Assembly: GCF_026241135.1 (NCBI RefSeq)
Contig: NZ_JAPFGA010000016.1
Coordinates: forward strand, 58,239-122,238
Reading direction: 5' to 3'
Origin: Galbibacter kalidii
GTDB lineage: Bacteria > Bacteroidota > Bacteroidia > Flavobacteriales > Flavobacteriaceae
DNA length: 64,000 nt
Shown: positions 26,565-35,241 of the stretch, one piece after another
How the letters are laid out: each line of letters opens with the position of its first letter
How positions within the stretch are numbered: the first letter of the stretch is position 1
Translations under genes and position numbers: made by a program
The notes under the pieces: generated by a model
The model's database searches: none
Seen by the model: the letters and a program-made list of their open reading frames with translations, nothing else
Told to the model about the DNA's origin: nothing

Positions 26565-28526
26565 TTAAGTTTTATTTTTCTTAATGACTACGGACTCGCT
26601 ATTTTGAATTTCAACAGCGTCTTTAAAAAACGATTTTAAGTTTTCGTATTCACTTGTTTTATAATAACTTTTATTAAGTTCGAATGTGTACAATAAATTT
26701 AGTGTTTTCTCTTTAATTCCTGTCATTAATGAGAGTCTTCCTCCATTATCTTCCAGAATCGTATTTTTTTTGTCCGGTACGCTTATAAATTGAAATCCAT
26801 CTGGAATGGTTAATGAAATTTGGGTATTGTATTTTTTCGGATAACCAATGTCAATAGGGTAATCCCGCTCTTTTAGCTGAAAAGGGTTGCTGGTTGTTAT
26901 TTTAAAAATAAACGGAGACAAGTATACATTGTCAGCAATAACATTTTCAATATTGTCCACCTCAAAACTGAACGTTTCTACAACGCTATTCTCTTTTTCT
27001 ACGGATTTATAATCACTTATATGCAAGTTGATATATTGGTTTTCAAGATCTTCAATGTATTTTTCCCTGTTAATGGTGTTAATCTGTTCTGATTTTTCAT
27101 AAAATAGATACCCCATGTCTTTTATCATAACCCTACCTTCAATGGTACCTGAGTCTGTAATTTTAGCCTCAACATGCATTTGGTTATAATTATTTTGAAA
27201 AGGGACAATGCTCACCCAATAACTATCATTTTTGAAGTCCATAACCCGACCAATATGATTTAAAGTCCTAAACGGAAGAATACCAAAAGGGGTGTATTTC
27301 TCTGAAGCATCAAGCATGGCAACACCTTTTCCAATTTCCACCATGGCTATGGTATAATTGAAATCTGATATCACAGGATGCTGTTTAGTTGGGAGTCCGT
27401 TATCGCGGGTTGACAGCAACACGAGTTTTGCATTTAACCCCGCTGCCTTTAAGGCGTTGATCAAAGACAAATTGATATCTGAAACATCGCCGGAACCTTC
27501 TTCATATGCTTTTTTGATCTTTGAGTTGCTGAAAAGACCGTAGTCTCCATTCCAGTTGAAGTGCTTTTGTATAAAGGAATACACCTTTTTGGCTCTGCTC
27601 AATTCATCTTTTTCACTCAATATTTCGCTGGGGAGCACTTTTTCAAAGTAGTTTACTTTTTTTAATTGCTTACCAATATATTTATCTGATCTCAGTTCTT
27701 TATCAACACTTTCCCAGCTTTTTGTATACTGATGCCTTATTCCGTCATAACCATAAAATTCTGACAGTTCAAACTTTAATCTTGACATATAATTTTTCTT
27801 GGAAAGCATATATTCCTCTTCTTTAAAAGCAGGAATATCCTCCATGATATAGGTGAGCACCTCACAATCTGCAGCATCCGGATAACCATCTATATAAAAA
27901 CAATCTCTCTTTATATCAGCTTCGTTTATCGATAATTCCTGTGCTCCCATTAAGGTTCTGTTGTACTTGTAATTCCCCGGTATTTCAGCTTTAAAAACAC
28001 TCTTTACTTTTGGAATCGATGTTTGGAAATCCCATCCTTCAAAATTGAAATAAAATGGAGTCTCCAAGGTGTATTTATATTCGAGCACACTACCTTCTTT
28101 CACATTAGAGAACGTAAACCTATATGAAGACCACCTCTCATTGATGTCGGTTTTATACATATTATTGGGATTGACCACAATTTTTTGCTTATCGTTGTGG
28201 GTCATCGCTTTAATATCTTTTATTTTTTCTGTTCTCTTGTCATTGTGGTAGAATGGTATTTCGATATTTGCATGATCAAACCCTTCTTCATCCAGGATCT
28301 TTATTTTACAGTAATACTCTTTTACCAGTAATATTCTTCTTGTTTTTACAACGAAATAATTCTTCCCTTCCTCATAAAGAACGACTGCATGTGCTGTTGT
28401 ATCCTTTTTGTAAGTTTTCATGTTGAGCTCTTCATCGGTCACATTGTCAATTTCCATTTTGTCTTGAGCGTTAACCGAAAAGTGTAAGGAAATGATTAGT
28501 AGGAGGTAGAGTAGGTGTTTAAGCAT
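26565..28526 (-). CDS. DUF3857/transglutaminase-like exported protein, probably inactive
   Basis: A 653-residue protein with a signal peptide (HLLYLLLIISLHFSVNAQ), a DUF3857 N-terminal domain (VKTRRILLVKEYYCKI ... EGSVLEYKYTLE) and a transglutaminase-like core. Where active members have a G-x-C catalytic motif, this one reads GSGDVSDINLSLINAL, with no Cys, so it is likely non-catalytic, as in related flavobacterial proteins. The role may be binding in the periplasm or at the outer membrane. It overlaps the exonuclease gene by 8 nt. Confidence 0.85.
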   Translation of the reverse strand: MLKHLLYLLLIISLHFSVNAQDKMEIDNVTDEELNMKTYKKDTTAHAVVLYEEGKNYFVVKTRRILLVKEYYCKIKILDEEGFDHANIEIPFYHNDKRTEKIKDIKAMTHNDKQKIVVNPNNMYKTDINERWSSYRFTFSNVKEGSVLEYKYTLETPFYFNFEGWDFQTSIPKVKSVFKAEIPGNYKYNRTLMGAQELSINEADIKRDCFYIDGYPDAADCEVLTYIMEDIPAFKEEEYMLSKKNYMSRLKFELSEFYGYDGIRHQYTKSWESVDKELRSDKYIGKQLKKVNYFEKVLPSEILSEKDELSRAKKVYSFIQKHFNWNGDYGLFSNSKIKKAYEEGSGDVSDINLSLINALKAAGLNAKLVLLSTRDNGLPTKQHPVISDFNYTIAMVEIGKGVAMLDASEKYTPFGILPFRTLNHIGRVMDFKNDSYWVSIVPFQNNYNQMHVEAKITDSGTIEGRVMIKDMGYLFYEKSEQINTINREKYIEDLENQYINLHISDYKSVEKENSVVETFSFEVDNIENVIADNVYLSPFIFKITTSNPFQLKERDYPIDIGYPKKYNTQISLTIPDGFQFISVPDKKNTILEDNGGRLSLMTGIKEKTLNLLYTFELNKSYYKTSEYENLKSFFKDAVEIQNSESVVIKKNKT

Positions 28527-29889
28527 TGGTTTTTAATTTTATTAGCTTCAGTACTTTTTTCTTTCTTAAATAAGACTCGATGATATGTTTTGTTATCGGA
28601 CTGTCTTCCATCTTTGTGATGATCGATTCCAAAATATCCGGATTGTCGATCTGATAATTCAGGTTATAAAACCCGATACCTTTTAGTTTCCCATCCTGAA
28701 TCCAAATAGCACTTCGTTCGTCGACATCCCTTCCTCTGTCAATAATAATAAAGCTTTGCTTGTTCAGGGAATAGGTGAACATGGCTTTTTTTACGTGTTT
28801 GTTATAAGCTTTGACGTCTTCTTCCCCAATACAAGCACCATTACACTTGTTAATGGTGTAATTATAGCAATTTTCTTTAGCCTCGGAAAGTCCGTTGAGC
28901 TTGTTACAGAGGGTAAATTGCCCATCGATCTTATGCAAGACATTATACGCCTGTTGGTAGCTGGAAAAGGTAGTGACACTCTTTTTTCTGCTGTCTGCCT
29001 TTCCTATTCGTAATCTTAGATAACCGTTTTTGTCTTCATCCTGATACAAGGCATGTGTACACCATCGCTCCTTTTTGACATTGTATTTTGGACGGTTCTT
29101 TTTTACCTCGTCGTTCTCTTTCAGCAATGCTACAAGTTCGCTACCGGTTTTTTCATAAGTAACGGCCTTTACTTCTTTTTGTATGTATCTATTCTTTTTT
29201 GAATCGCTGACAAATAATTGGTTCACGCGCTTTTTCATATTCCGGCTTTTGCCTAAAAAGATAATCTCTCCATTTTCATTGTGCACATAGTACACACCGA
29301 TGGTAGCAGGAACTTGCTCTACGATATCCATAAGCCGCGGATTCAATTGACCGACATTTTCTGCACGGACATTACTTTGAAGGATTTTCTTTGAAGTATC
29401 TTTTGCCAGCAGCATTTTGAACAATTTCACTGTAGCCTGGGCATCGCCATTGGCACGGTGTCGGTCACTTACCGGGATTCCGAGGGATCGCACCAGTTTT
29501 CCTAAGCTATAGGAAGGTTGCTCTGGGATGAGTTCTTTGGCGAGTTCGACCGTACAAAGGGATTTACGTTTGAAATCATATCCGAGTCGGCGAAATTCAG
29601 TTTGGAGGATACGGTAATCAAATTGAGCGTTATGCGCCACCAAGGTACAATCGTCAGTGATCTCCACAATGCGTTTGGCCACTTCATAAAATTTCGGGGC
29701 ACTTTGCAACATATTGCTATTGATGCCCGTAAGCTTCACTACAAATGGTTGAATTTTCTTTTCGGGATTGACAAGGCTGATGAATTGATCTACAACTTCA
29801 TGTCCGTTGAACTTGTATATGGCAATTTCAGTAATACCCTCTTCATTGTATTTTCCTCCGGTTGTTTCTATATCGAGAATTGCGTACAT
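28519..29889 (-). CDS. DnaQ-like 3'-5' exonuclease fused to a UvrC-type GIY-YIG domain
   Basis: A 456-residue nuclease. The N-terminal domain has the exonuclease motifs AILDIETTG, VAHNAQFDYRIL and HRANGDAQATVKL of the DNA polymerase III epsilon family. A GIY-YIG domain (IGVYYVHNENGEIIFLGKS) begins near residue 197, like UvrC or Cho. This architecture is known from other bacteria and suggests a role in repair or processing of branched or damaged DNA. It lies in the conserved leftward gene run. Confidence 0.9.
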   Translation of the reverse strand: MYAILDIETTGGKYNEEGITEIAIYKFNGHEVVDQFISLVNPEKKIQPFVVKLTGINSNMLQSAPKFYEVAKRIVEITDDCTLVAHNAQFDYRILQTEFRRLGYDFKRKSLCTVELAKELIPEQPSYSLGKLVRSLGIPVSDRHRANGDAQATVKLFKMLLAKDTSKKILQSNVRAENVGQLNPRLMDIVEQVPATIGVYYVHNENGEIIFLGKSRNMKKRVNQLFVSDSKKNRYIQKEVKAVTYEKTGSELVALLKENDEVKKNRPKYNVKKERWCTHALYQDEDKNGYLRLRIGKADSRKKSVTTFSSYQQAYNVLHKIDGQFTLCNKLNGLSEAKENCYNYTINKCNGACIGEEDVKAYNKHVKKAMFTYSLNKQSFIIIDRGRDVDERSAIWIQDGKLKGIGFYNLNYQIDNPDILESIITKMEDSPITKHIIESYLRKKKVLKLIKLKTNA

Positions 29890-29967
29890 TAAAGTTTATA
29901 TCGTTATAAGTTTTCTAAAATAAGAAAATTATAATTATCAACAGAAAATCCGGAAATGCTAACCGTC

Positions 29968-30642
29968 TTAGTAGTTTCTGGCGCCAAAAATACTGCTCCC
30001 GATCCTCACCATATTGCTACCGTACTCGATGGCGAGTTCATAATCACCACTCATCCCCATAGAAAGGGTGTTGAATTGCAAATGCTCGTTTTCAGGATAG
30101 GTTTCTTTTAACGAGGAAAACAAAGTTTTTAAAGAACTGAATTCTTTTTTGATGCGGTCTTTATCTTCAGTAAAAGTTGCCATTCCCATCAGTCCGGTGA
30201 TTTTTACATGTTTCATTTCTTTAAATTCCGAAGAGGATAAAAGTGTGTGTACTTCCTCTTCATCCATCCCAAATTTAGTATCTTCTTTGGCGATGTGGAT
30301 TTGCAGGAGACAGTTGATAATACGTTCGTTTTTCCTGGCTTGCTTTTCTATTTCCTTAAGAAGTTTCAGGCTGTCAACACCGTGGATTAAATGCACAAAC
30401 GGAGCCATGTATTTTACCTTGTTCCGCTGTACGTGGCCAATCATGTGCCATTCAATGTCTTGAGGAAGTTTTTCCCATTTGGCAGTCATTTCCTGAACTT
30501 TGTTCTCTCCAAAAACACGATGTCCGGTATCATAGGCTTCCTGAATATCTTCAACAGGTTTGGTCTTGGAAACCGCTACCAGGGTCACATTATTCGGAAG
30601 GTCATTTTTTATTTGTGATAGGTCTTCTTTAATGCTCATCAT
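29968..30642 (-). CDS. YggS-family PLP-binding protein
   Basis: Pyridoxal 5'-phosphate homeostasis protein with an alanine-racemase-like barrel. The Schiff-base lysine lies in TLVAVSKTKP near residue 26; ENKVQEM and WHMIGHVQRNKVKY follow, and the C terminus has LSMGMSGDYELAI, all family marks. Length (224) is normal. Two ATGs lie at 30642 and 30639. It is 9 nt downstream of the DUF1015 gene. Confidence 0.95.
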   Translation of the reverse strand: MMSIKEDLSQIKNDLPNNVTLVAVSKTKPVEDIQEAYDTGHRVFGENKVQEMTAKWEKLPQDIEWHMIGHVQRNKVKYMAPFVHLIHGVDSLKLLKEIEKQARKNERIINCLLQIHIAKEDTKFGMDEEEVHTLLSSSEFKEMKHVKITGLMGMATFTEDKDRIKKEFSSLKTLFSSLKETYPENEHLQFNTLSMGMSGDYELAIEYGSNMVRIGSSIFGARNY

Positions 30643-30651
30643 TATACTTTT

Positions 30652-31884
30652 CTAAAACTCATAGATAGTCAATCCGCTTTTCAACTTAGGTTCGATATAA
30701 GTGGTTTTTGGAGGCATTTTAAGTCCGTCGTCTGCAATTTGCTTCATTTGATCAATACCCACAGGATACAAACTGAAACCCACTTCAAACTGTTCGTCGT
30801 CAATCAGGTCTTTCATTCTTATGGTGTTGTACTTTCCGTAGCCGTATTCAATTCTATTGTCGTTTCTCAGGTCTTTGATACCGAGGATGGGCTTCAGTAT
30901 GGTAACGTACAAGATATGGGTGTCGAGTTCGCTCAGCGAATCGGTAAATTCATAATGCTTCCTCAAATATAAGGAATAGAATTCACCATCGAGATACATC
31001 CCGAAATGATGCTTTTTTGAAGGCTTGTACAGATCAGCTCCATGATTTTCTATTCTGAAATAAGCATCTAAATGAATCAAAAACTCCTCTTTGCTCAATC
31101 CGTTTAGGTCTTTAACCATACGGTTGAACTCGTATATTTTTAAATTGGATTCCGGAATCAGGTAACTCATAAAATAATTATAAGGTTCGTTTCCGGTATG
31201 CTCGGGGTTTTCCTTTTCCAATTCTTCTGCCAATAGATTTGATGAAGCCGACCGGTGATGTCCATCAGCAATATAGATGCTATCCAGTTTCTCAAAAGCA
31301 CTTTGTATGGCTTTTATCTTTTTTGGATCATCTACTATCCAAAGGTAATGCACAGCCTTGTCTGAGCTGGCGAACTCATATTCAGGATCGTTTTTGATCA
31401 CCTCATTGACAATCACCTCAATGCTATCATTATCCGGATAGGTGAGGAGTACAGGTTCGGCGTTAAAGCCTACGGTTTTGAGGTAGTCTTTAAACAGCTC
31501 TTCCCGTGGTTGAAGTGTAGCTTCGTGTTTTTTTATGGTTCCGTTGCGGTAATCGGACACCCCGGCTCCGGCAAAAATTCCGCAGAACTCATTTTTAGGG
31601 GTTTTTATTTTGTAGATGTAGAAAGTCGGGTTGTCATCTTTTATAAACACATTCTCCTCGATGAATTCCAAATATCGATTTCTGACGAGGGAGAAACGCC
31701 TTTCCCCGGAAATATCGTGATGAAATTTATAACCCGGATTAATAATGTGTAAAAAGGAGTACGGGTTATAAGAAAGCGTGGCGTTCAATTCGTCTGTCGG
31801 ATAATCCTCATAGGATCTGGAAACCACCAAACTGACCTTGTCTTTTGTAGGTCGTACTGCAGAAAACGGAATGATTTTAGCCAT
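30652..31884 (-). CDS. DUF1015 family protein
   Basis: A 410-residue protein of the DUF1015 family. It starts KIIPFSAVRPTKDKVSLV and contains the family's YIADGHHRSASSNLLAEE motif near residue 205. Family members have been proposed to be kinase-like or binding proteins in serine metabolism, but no function is established here. It is followed after 9 nt by yggS. Confidence 0.88.
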   Translation of the reverse strand: MAKIIPFSAVRPTKDKVSLVVSRSYEDYPTDELNATLSYNPYSFLHIINPGYKFHHDISGERRFSLVRNRYLEFIEENVFIKDDNPTFYIYKIKTPKNEFCGIFAGAGVSDYRNGTIKKHEATLQPREELFKDYLKTVGFNAEPVLLTYPDNDSIEVIVNEVIKNDPEYEFASSDKAVHYLWIVDDPKKIKAIQSAFEKLDSIYIADGHHRSASSNLLAEELEKENPEHTGNEPYNYFMSYLIPESNLKIYEFNRMVKDLNGLSKEEFLIHLDAYFRIENHGADLYKPSKKHHFGMYLDGEFYSLYLRKHYEFTDSLSELDTHILYVTILKPILGIKDLRNDNRIEYGYGKYNTIRMKDLIDDEQFEVGFSLYPVGIDQMKQIADDGLKMPPKTTYIEPKLKSGLTIYEF

Positions 31885-31983
31885 ACATTGTTTTGTTCTT
31901 TATTTTTTATTACAATGATTTAAGGTGATTTGCTTAAACCACCACTTTAACTTGCTATGTGTCTTTCTATTTTAAAAAAACTC

Positions 31984-32101
31984 GTCAGGTCGAGTGGTTT
32001 TGCGATAGCAAAATTGTATCGAGACCCTTTGCTGGTACACTTCTCGATACACCCTATGAAATAGGTTGTTTCACAACATTTCACAGGGCACTCGGAGTGA
32101 C
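31984..32101. repeat. Long nested inverted repeat, copy 2
   Basis: Opens GTCAGGTCGAGTGG and closes CACTCGGAGTGAC; inside, TTGTATCGAGACC is opposed by TTCTCGATACACC, and AAATAGGTTGTTTCACAACATTT is another hairpin. It lies between two operon genes, ending 4 nt before the stop codon of the dehydrogenase gene. Confidence 0.75.
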
Positions 32102-32105
32102 GACC

Positions 32106-33005
32106 CTATTTCTGAAACTGACCAGCCACCTTTTCAGCTTTCCTACTTTCGGAGTAATCATAAAAACCTTCCTCGGATTTAACCCCCCGCTTCCCGGCGG
32201 TTACCATGTTGACCAGTAGCGGACACGGAGCGTATTTTGGATTCTTAAAGCCATCGTACATCACATTCAGGATAGAAAGGCAGACGTCCAAACCGATAAA
32301 ATCAGCCAACTGTAACGGTCCCATGGGATGAGCCATACCGAGTTTCATCACCGTATCGATCTCATACACTCCGGCAACGCCGTTATACAAGGATTCAATC
32401 GCCTCGTTGATCATCGGCATCAGGATTCTGTTGGCGATAAAACCAGGATAGTCGTTTACTTCCACCGGGACTTTCCCAACAGCCTCAGAAAGACCGAAAA
32501 CCGCTTTTAAAACCTCATTGCTGGTGCTATAACCTTTGATCACCTCGACCAACTTCATAATCGGTACCGGGTTCATAAAATGCATCCCGATAACACGTTC
32601 CGGATTGGAAACTGCCGTGGCAATCTTGGTAATCGAGATAGAGGAGGTGTTGGTAGCCAAAATAGTATCCTCGCTACAATAGTCACCCAAATCTTTGAAT
32701 ATTTTAAGCTTTAAAGATTCATTTTCAGTAGCCGCTTCAACCACCAGATCCACATTGTTCACCCCTTTTTGAAGGTCGGTATGCGTGGTGATATTCGCTA
32801 AGGTCTTAGCCTTGTCTTCTTCAGTAATCCTCTCCTTGGCGATCATACGATCCAGGTTTTTACTGATCGTAGTCATGCCTTTTTTTAAAGAATCTTCAGA
32901 AATATCTATGAGTCCAACGGAATAGCCAAATTGTGCAAAAGTATGAGCAATACCACTGCCCATTGTTCCTGCACCAATCACAGCTATGTTTTTAATTTTT
33001 GTCAT
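32106..33005 (-). CDS. 3-hydroxybutyryl-CoA dehydrogenase (3-hydroxyacyl-CoA dehydrogenase family)
   Basis: NAD-dependent oxidation of 3-hydroxyacyl-CoA. The 299-residue protein has an N-terminal Rossmann motif (AVIGAGTMGSGIAHTFA), the ATNTSSISITKIA segment, the catalytic HFMNPVPIMKLVEVI with its His near residue 140, and the C-terminal dimerisation domain (GMAHPMGPLQLADFIGLD). Long repeats flank it on both sides, 31984-32101 and 33037-33166. Confidence 0.94.
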   Translation of the reverse strand: MTKIKNIAVIGAGTMGSGIAHTFAQFGYSVGLIDISEDSLKKGMTTISKNLDRMIAKERITEEDKAKTLANITTHTDLQKGVNNVDLVVEAATENESLKLKIFKDLGDYCSEDTILATNTSSISITKIATAVSNPERVIGMHFMNPVPIMKLVEVIKGYSTSNEVLKAVFGLSEAVGKVPVEVNDYPGFIANRILMPMINEAIESLYNGVAGVYEIDTVMKLGMAHPMGPLQLADFIGLDVCLSILNVMYDGFKNPKYAPCPLLVNMVTAGKRGVKSEEGFYDYSESRKAEKVAGQFQK

Positions 33006-33036
33006 ATAGTTTTAGTTATATTTTTCGTCAAAAGCC

Positions 33037-33166
33037 GTCAGATTGAGTGATTTTTTGAAAAAAATTGTATCGAAACCAGGCTTTTGAGGTGGAAAATCAC
33101 TTGTTCTCGATACACCCTATGGAATGTTGTTAAAACAACCTGTTCCACAGAGCACTCGAAACTGAC
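33037..33166. repeat. Long nested inverted repeat, copy 3
   Basis: Opens GTCAGATTGAGTGA and closes CACTCGAAACTGAC; TTGTATCGAAACC opposes TTCTCGATACACC, and GTTGTTAAAACAAC is an inner hairpin. The architecture is as in copy 2, about 1 kb away, with the spacers diverged. Confidence 0.75.
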
Positions 33167-33202
33167 ATGATTTTCTCGTTATATAATTAATAAAAATCAT
33201 AC

Positions 33203-34168
33203 CTACTTCTCAACCAAATCCACGACCTGCATGGCGACTTTCAGCGCTTCAGCCCCTTGTTCAAGGGTCACGGCCGTTTCTGTATCGTTGTTGATTGCAT
33301 CAGCAAAAGACTCTAATTCGTCTAAGATCGCGTTGTTTTGTTCCACTTTCGGATTTTCAAAATAGATCTGCTTCTTTTCTCCTTCGGCATTTTGAAGCAC
33401 CAAAGCAAACTCATCGAGTTTCTTCGGAGCGTCCTTCATTTTTACCACCTCTACTTGTTTTTCCAGAAAATCTATTGAAATATAAGCATCGCGTTGGAAA
33501 AACCTTGATTTACGCATGTTCTTCAACGAAATCCTACTCGCGGTAAGATTGGCCACACATCCGTTTTCAAATTCAATACGCGCATTGGCAATATCCGGAG
33601 ATTTACTGATGACCGATACACCACTTGCATTGATACTTTTTACGGGGGATTGCACCACACTCAAAATAATATCAATATCGTGGATCATCAAATCCAATAC
33701 CACAGGAACATCAGTACCACGCGGATTGAATTCCGCCAGGCGATGAGTCTCGATAAACATGGGATTGTCCACTTTCTCGCGAACGGACATAAAAGCGGGG
33801 TTAAACCGCTCCACATGACCCACTTGACCTTTTACTTTGTTTTTTTTAGCCAAAATGATGATCTCTTCAGCCTCCTCAACAGTTTTAGTGATGGGTTTTT
33901 CCAAAAAGACATGCTTGCCTTTATTGATGGCCTGTATCGCACAATCATAATGCGAAAGGGTAGGAGTGACAATGTCCACCACATCCACAGCATCGATAAG
34001 AGCTTCTATGGTAGGGAAATATTGATAACCGAATTCTTTGACTATTTTTTTCGCGTTTTTCTCATCGGGATCGTAAAAACCGATAAGTTCATATTTATCA
34101 GATTGATTGATAAGCCTTAAGTGAATTTTTCCGAGGTGACCAGCACCCAGAACGCCTGCTTTAAGCAT
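33203..34168 (-). CDS. Gfo/Idh/MocA family oxidoreductase
   Basis: A 321-residue NAD(P)-dependent oxidoreductase with Rossmann motif VLGAGHLGKIHLR, the EKP motif in HVFLEKPITKT near residue 95 and LDLMIHDIDIILS near 167. Substrate is unknown, usually sugars or related polyols. It is the first gene of the leftward series and has its own promoter. This gene order with the hydroxyacyl-CoA dehydrogenase and DUF1015 is one I associate with many Flavobacteriaceae. Confidence 0.92.
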   Translation of the reverse strand: MLKAGVLGAGHLGKIHLRLINQSDKYELIGFYDPDEKNAKKIVKEFGYQYFPTIEALIDAVDVVDIVTPTLSHYDCAIQAINKGKHVFLEKPITKTVEEAEEIIILAKKNKVKGQVGHVERFNPAFMSVREKVDNPMFIETHRLAEFNPRGTDVPVVLDLMIHDIDIILSVVQSPVKSINASGVSVISKSPDIANARIEFENGCVANLTASRISLKNMRKSRFFQRDAYISIDFLEKQVEVVKMKDAPKKLDEFALVLQNAEGEKKQIYFENPKVEQNNAILDELESFADAINNDTETAVTLEQGAEALKVAMQVVDLVEK

Positions 34169-34187
34169 AAGTATCTATGTTTTTTAA

Positions 34188-34218
34188 CAAAAATACGTTT
34201 ATTGTGTCATTCTTTCAA
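34188..34218 (-). promoter_or_regulatory. Promoter of the Gfo/Idh gene
   Basis: On the minus strand TTG (34218-34216), a 20-nt spacer and TATTTTTG (34195-34188, perfect TAnnTTTG), 19 nt upstream of the ATG at 34168. Confidence 0.7.
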
Positions 34219-34263
34219 CCATTCCGGAATAGTTTTTTATCAGGGTTTTGGGAATTAACAGGT

Positions 34264-34545
34264 TATGAAATAATAGCCATGAAGATTGATGCGGTACAGC
34301 GGGGCGGACGTAAAAAAGATTTTTGGGATTTGCACGGATTATTATCGGAATATGATATCAAAACGATGTTGGATTTACATAAACAACGTTATAAATATAC
34401 CCATGACAAGGATTTGATTTTGCAAAACTTCACCGACTTTCATATTGCTGATGATGATTTCGCCCCCATTTGTTTAAGGGGCAAATATTGGGAGTTTATC
34501 AAAGAGGATATTCAAGATGCCATAAATCAATTTAAAAATTTATAA
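34264..34545 (+). pseudogene. C-terminal remnant of an AbiEii-like nucleotidyltransferase toxin
   Basis: The readable part begins YEIIAMKIDAVQRGGRKKDF and continues with WDLHGLLSEYDIKTMLDLHK and GKYWEFIKEDI. This is the C-terminal pattern of AbiEii/AbiGii-type nucleotidyltransferases, which are toxins of phage-defence toxin-antitoxin systems. The N-terminal nucleotidyltransferase core is absent. The 29 codons upstream that extend the frame overlap the Gfo/Idh promoter and do not look like the family. No AbiEi antitoxin is nearby, so this is a dead fragment. Confidence 0.7.
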
Positions 34546-34573
34546 TTTTACATCACTTAAAATACACCTACAC

Positions 34574-35215
34574 TTGAAAGACACCTACCGACATCAGGGG
34601 ATGCGAAACAAATTGGCTGAAATCGTTGAAGCAAAAGGGATTTCAGACCAACGCATACTCCGTGCGATAAAAAAAATACCACGTCATTTGTTTATGGACA
34701 GCAGTTTTGAAGATCACGCCTATCAAGACAAAGCCTTTCCCATAGCCGCAAGTCAAACCATATCCCAGCCCTATACTGTGGCATTTCAAACCGAACTCCT
34801 GGAGATAAAAAAAGGCGATAAAATACTGGAGATCGGTACAGGCAGCGGATACCAAACCGCAATACTGTTGGAGTTGGGAGCAGTTGTCTATACCATAGAA
34901 AGACAAAAGGAACTTTTTAAAAAAACCAATCTGTTTTTACCTAAACTGGGCTATAAACCCAAAAAAATGATCTTTGGTGATGGCTATAAAGGACTAAAAG
35001 CCGAAGCCCCATTTGATGGTATTATTGTCACTGCTGGTGCTCCTTTTGTTCCAAAACCTCTCATGGCCCAGCTAAAAGTAGGAGGTAAGCTCGTCATCCC
35101 CGTAGGCAACGAAATACAAACCATGACTCTTTTCACCCGAAAATCCAATAAAGAATTTGAAAAGAAAGAATTAGGCGAATTCCGTTTTGTTCCTTTGCTG
35201 GAGGACAGGAATTAG
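34574..35215 (+). CDS. pcm: Protein-L-isoaspartate O-methyltransferase
   Basis: Repairs isoaspartyl damage in proteins using S-adenosylmethionine. The 213-residue protein has the PCMT signature AFPIAASQTISQPYTVAFQT and the SAM motif ILEIGTGSGYQTAIL. The start is TTG at 34574 (KDTYRHQGMRNKL), which keeps the family's conserved N terminus; the first ATG at 34601 would remove it. Confidence 0.93.
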   Translation: MKDTYRHQGMRNKLAEIVEAKGISDQRILRAIKKIPRHLFMDSSFEDHAYQDKAFPIAASQTISQPYTVAFQTELLEIKKGDKILEIGTGSGYQTAILLELGAVVYTIERQKELFKKTNLFLPKLGYKPKKMIFGDGYKGLKAEAPFDGIIVTAGAPFVPKPLMAQLKVGGKLVIPVGNEIQTMTLFTRKSNKEFEKKELGEFRFVPLLEDRN

Positions 35216-35241
35216 GCTAGAGTGTTGTATAAGTTGCATAA

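Noticed and set aside
31959..32219. Plus-strand frame at the end of the dehydrogenase gene
   Set aside because: It runs through the long inverted repeat and the antisense of a well-supported gene.
34177..34263. N-terminal extension of the AbiEii-like frame as part of a real gene
   Set aside because: It overlaps the well-formed promoter of the divergent Gfo/Idh gene and shows no family resemblance.
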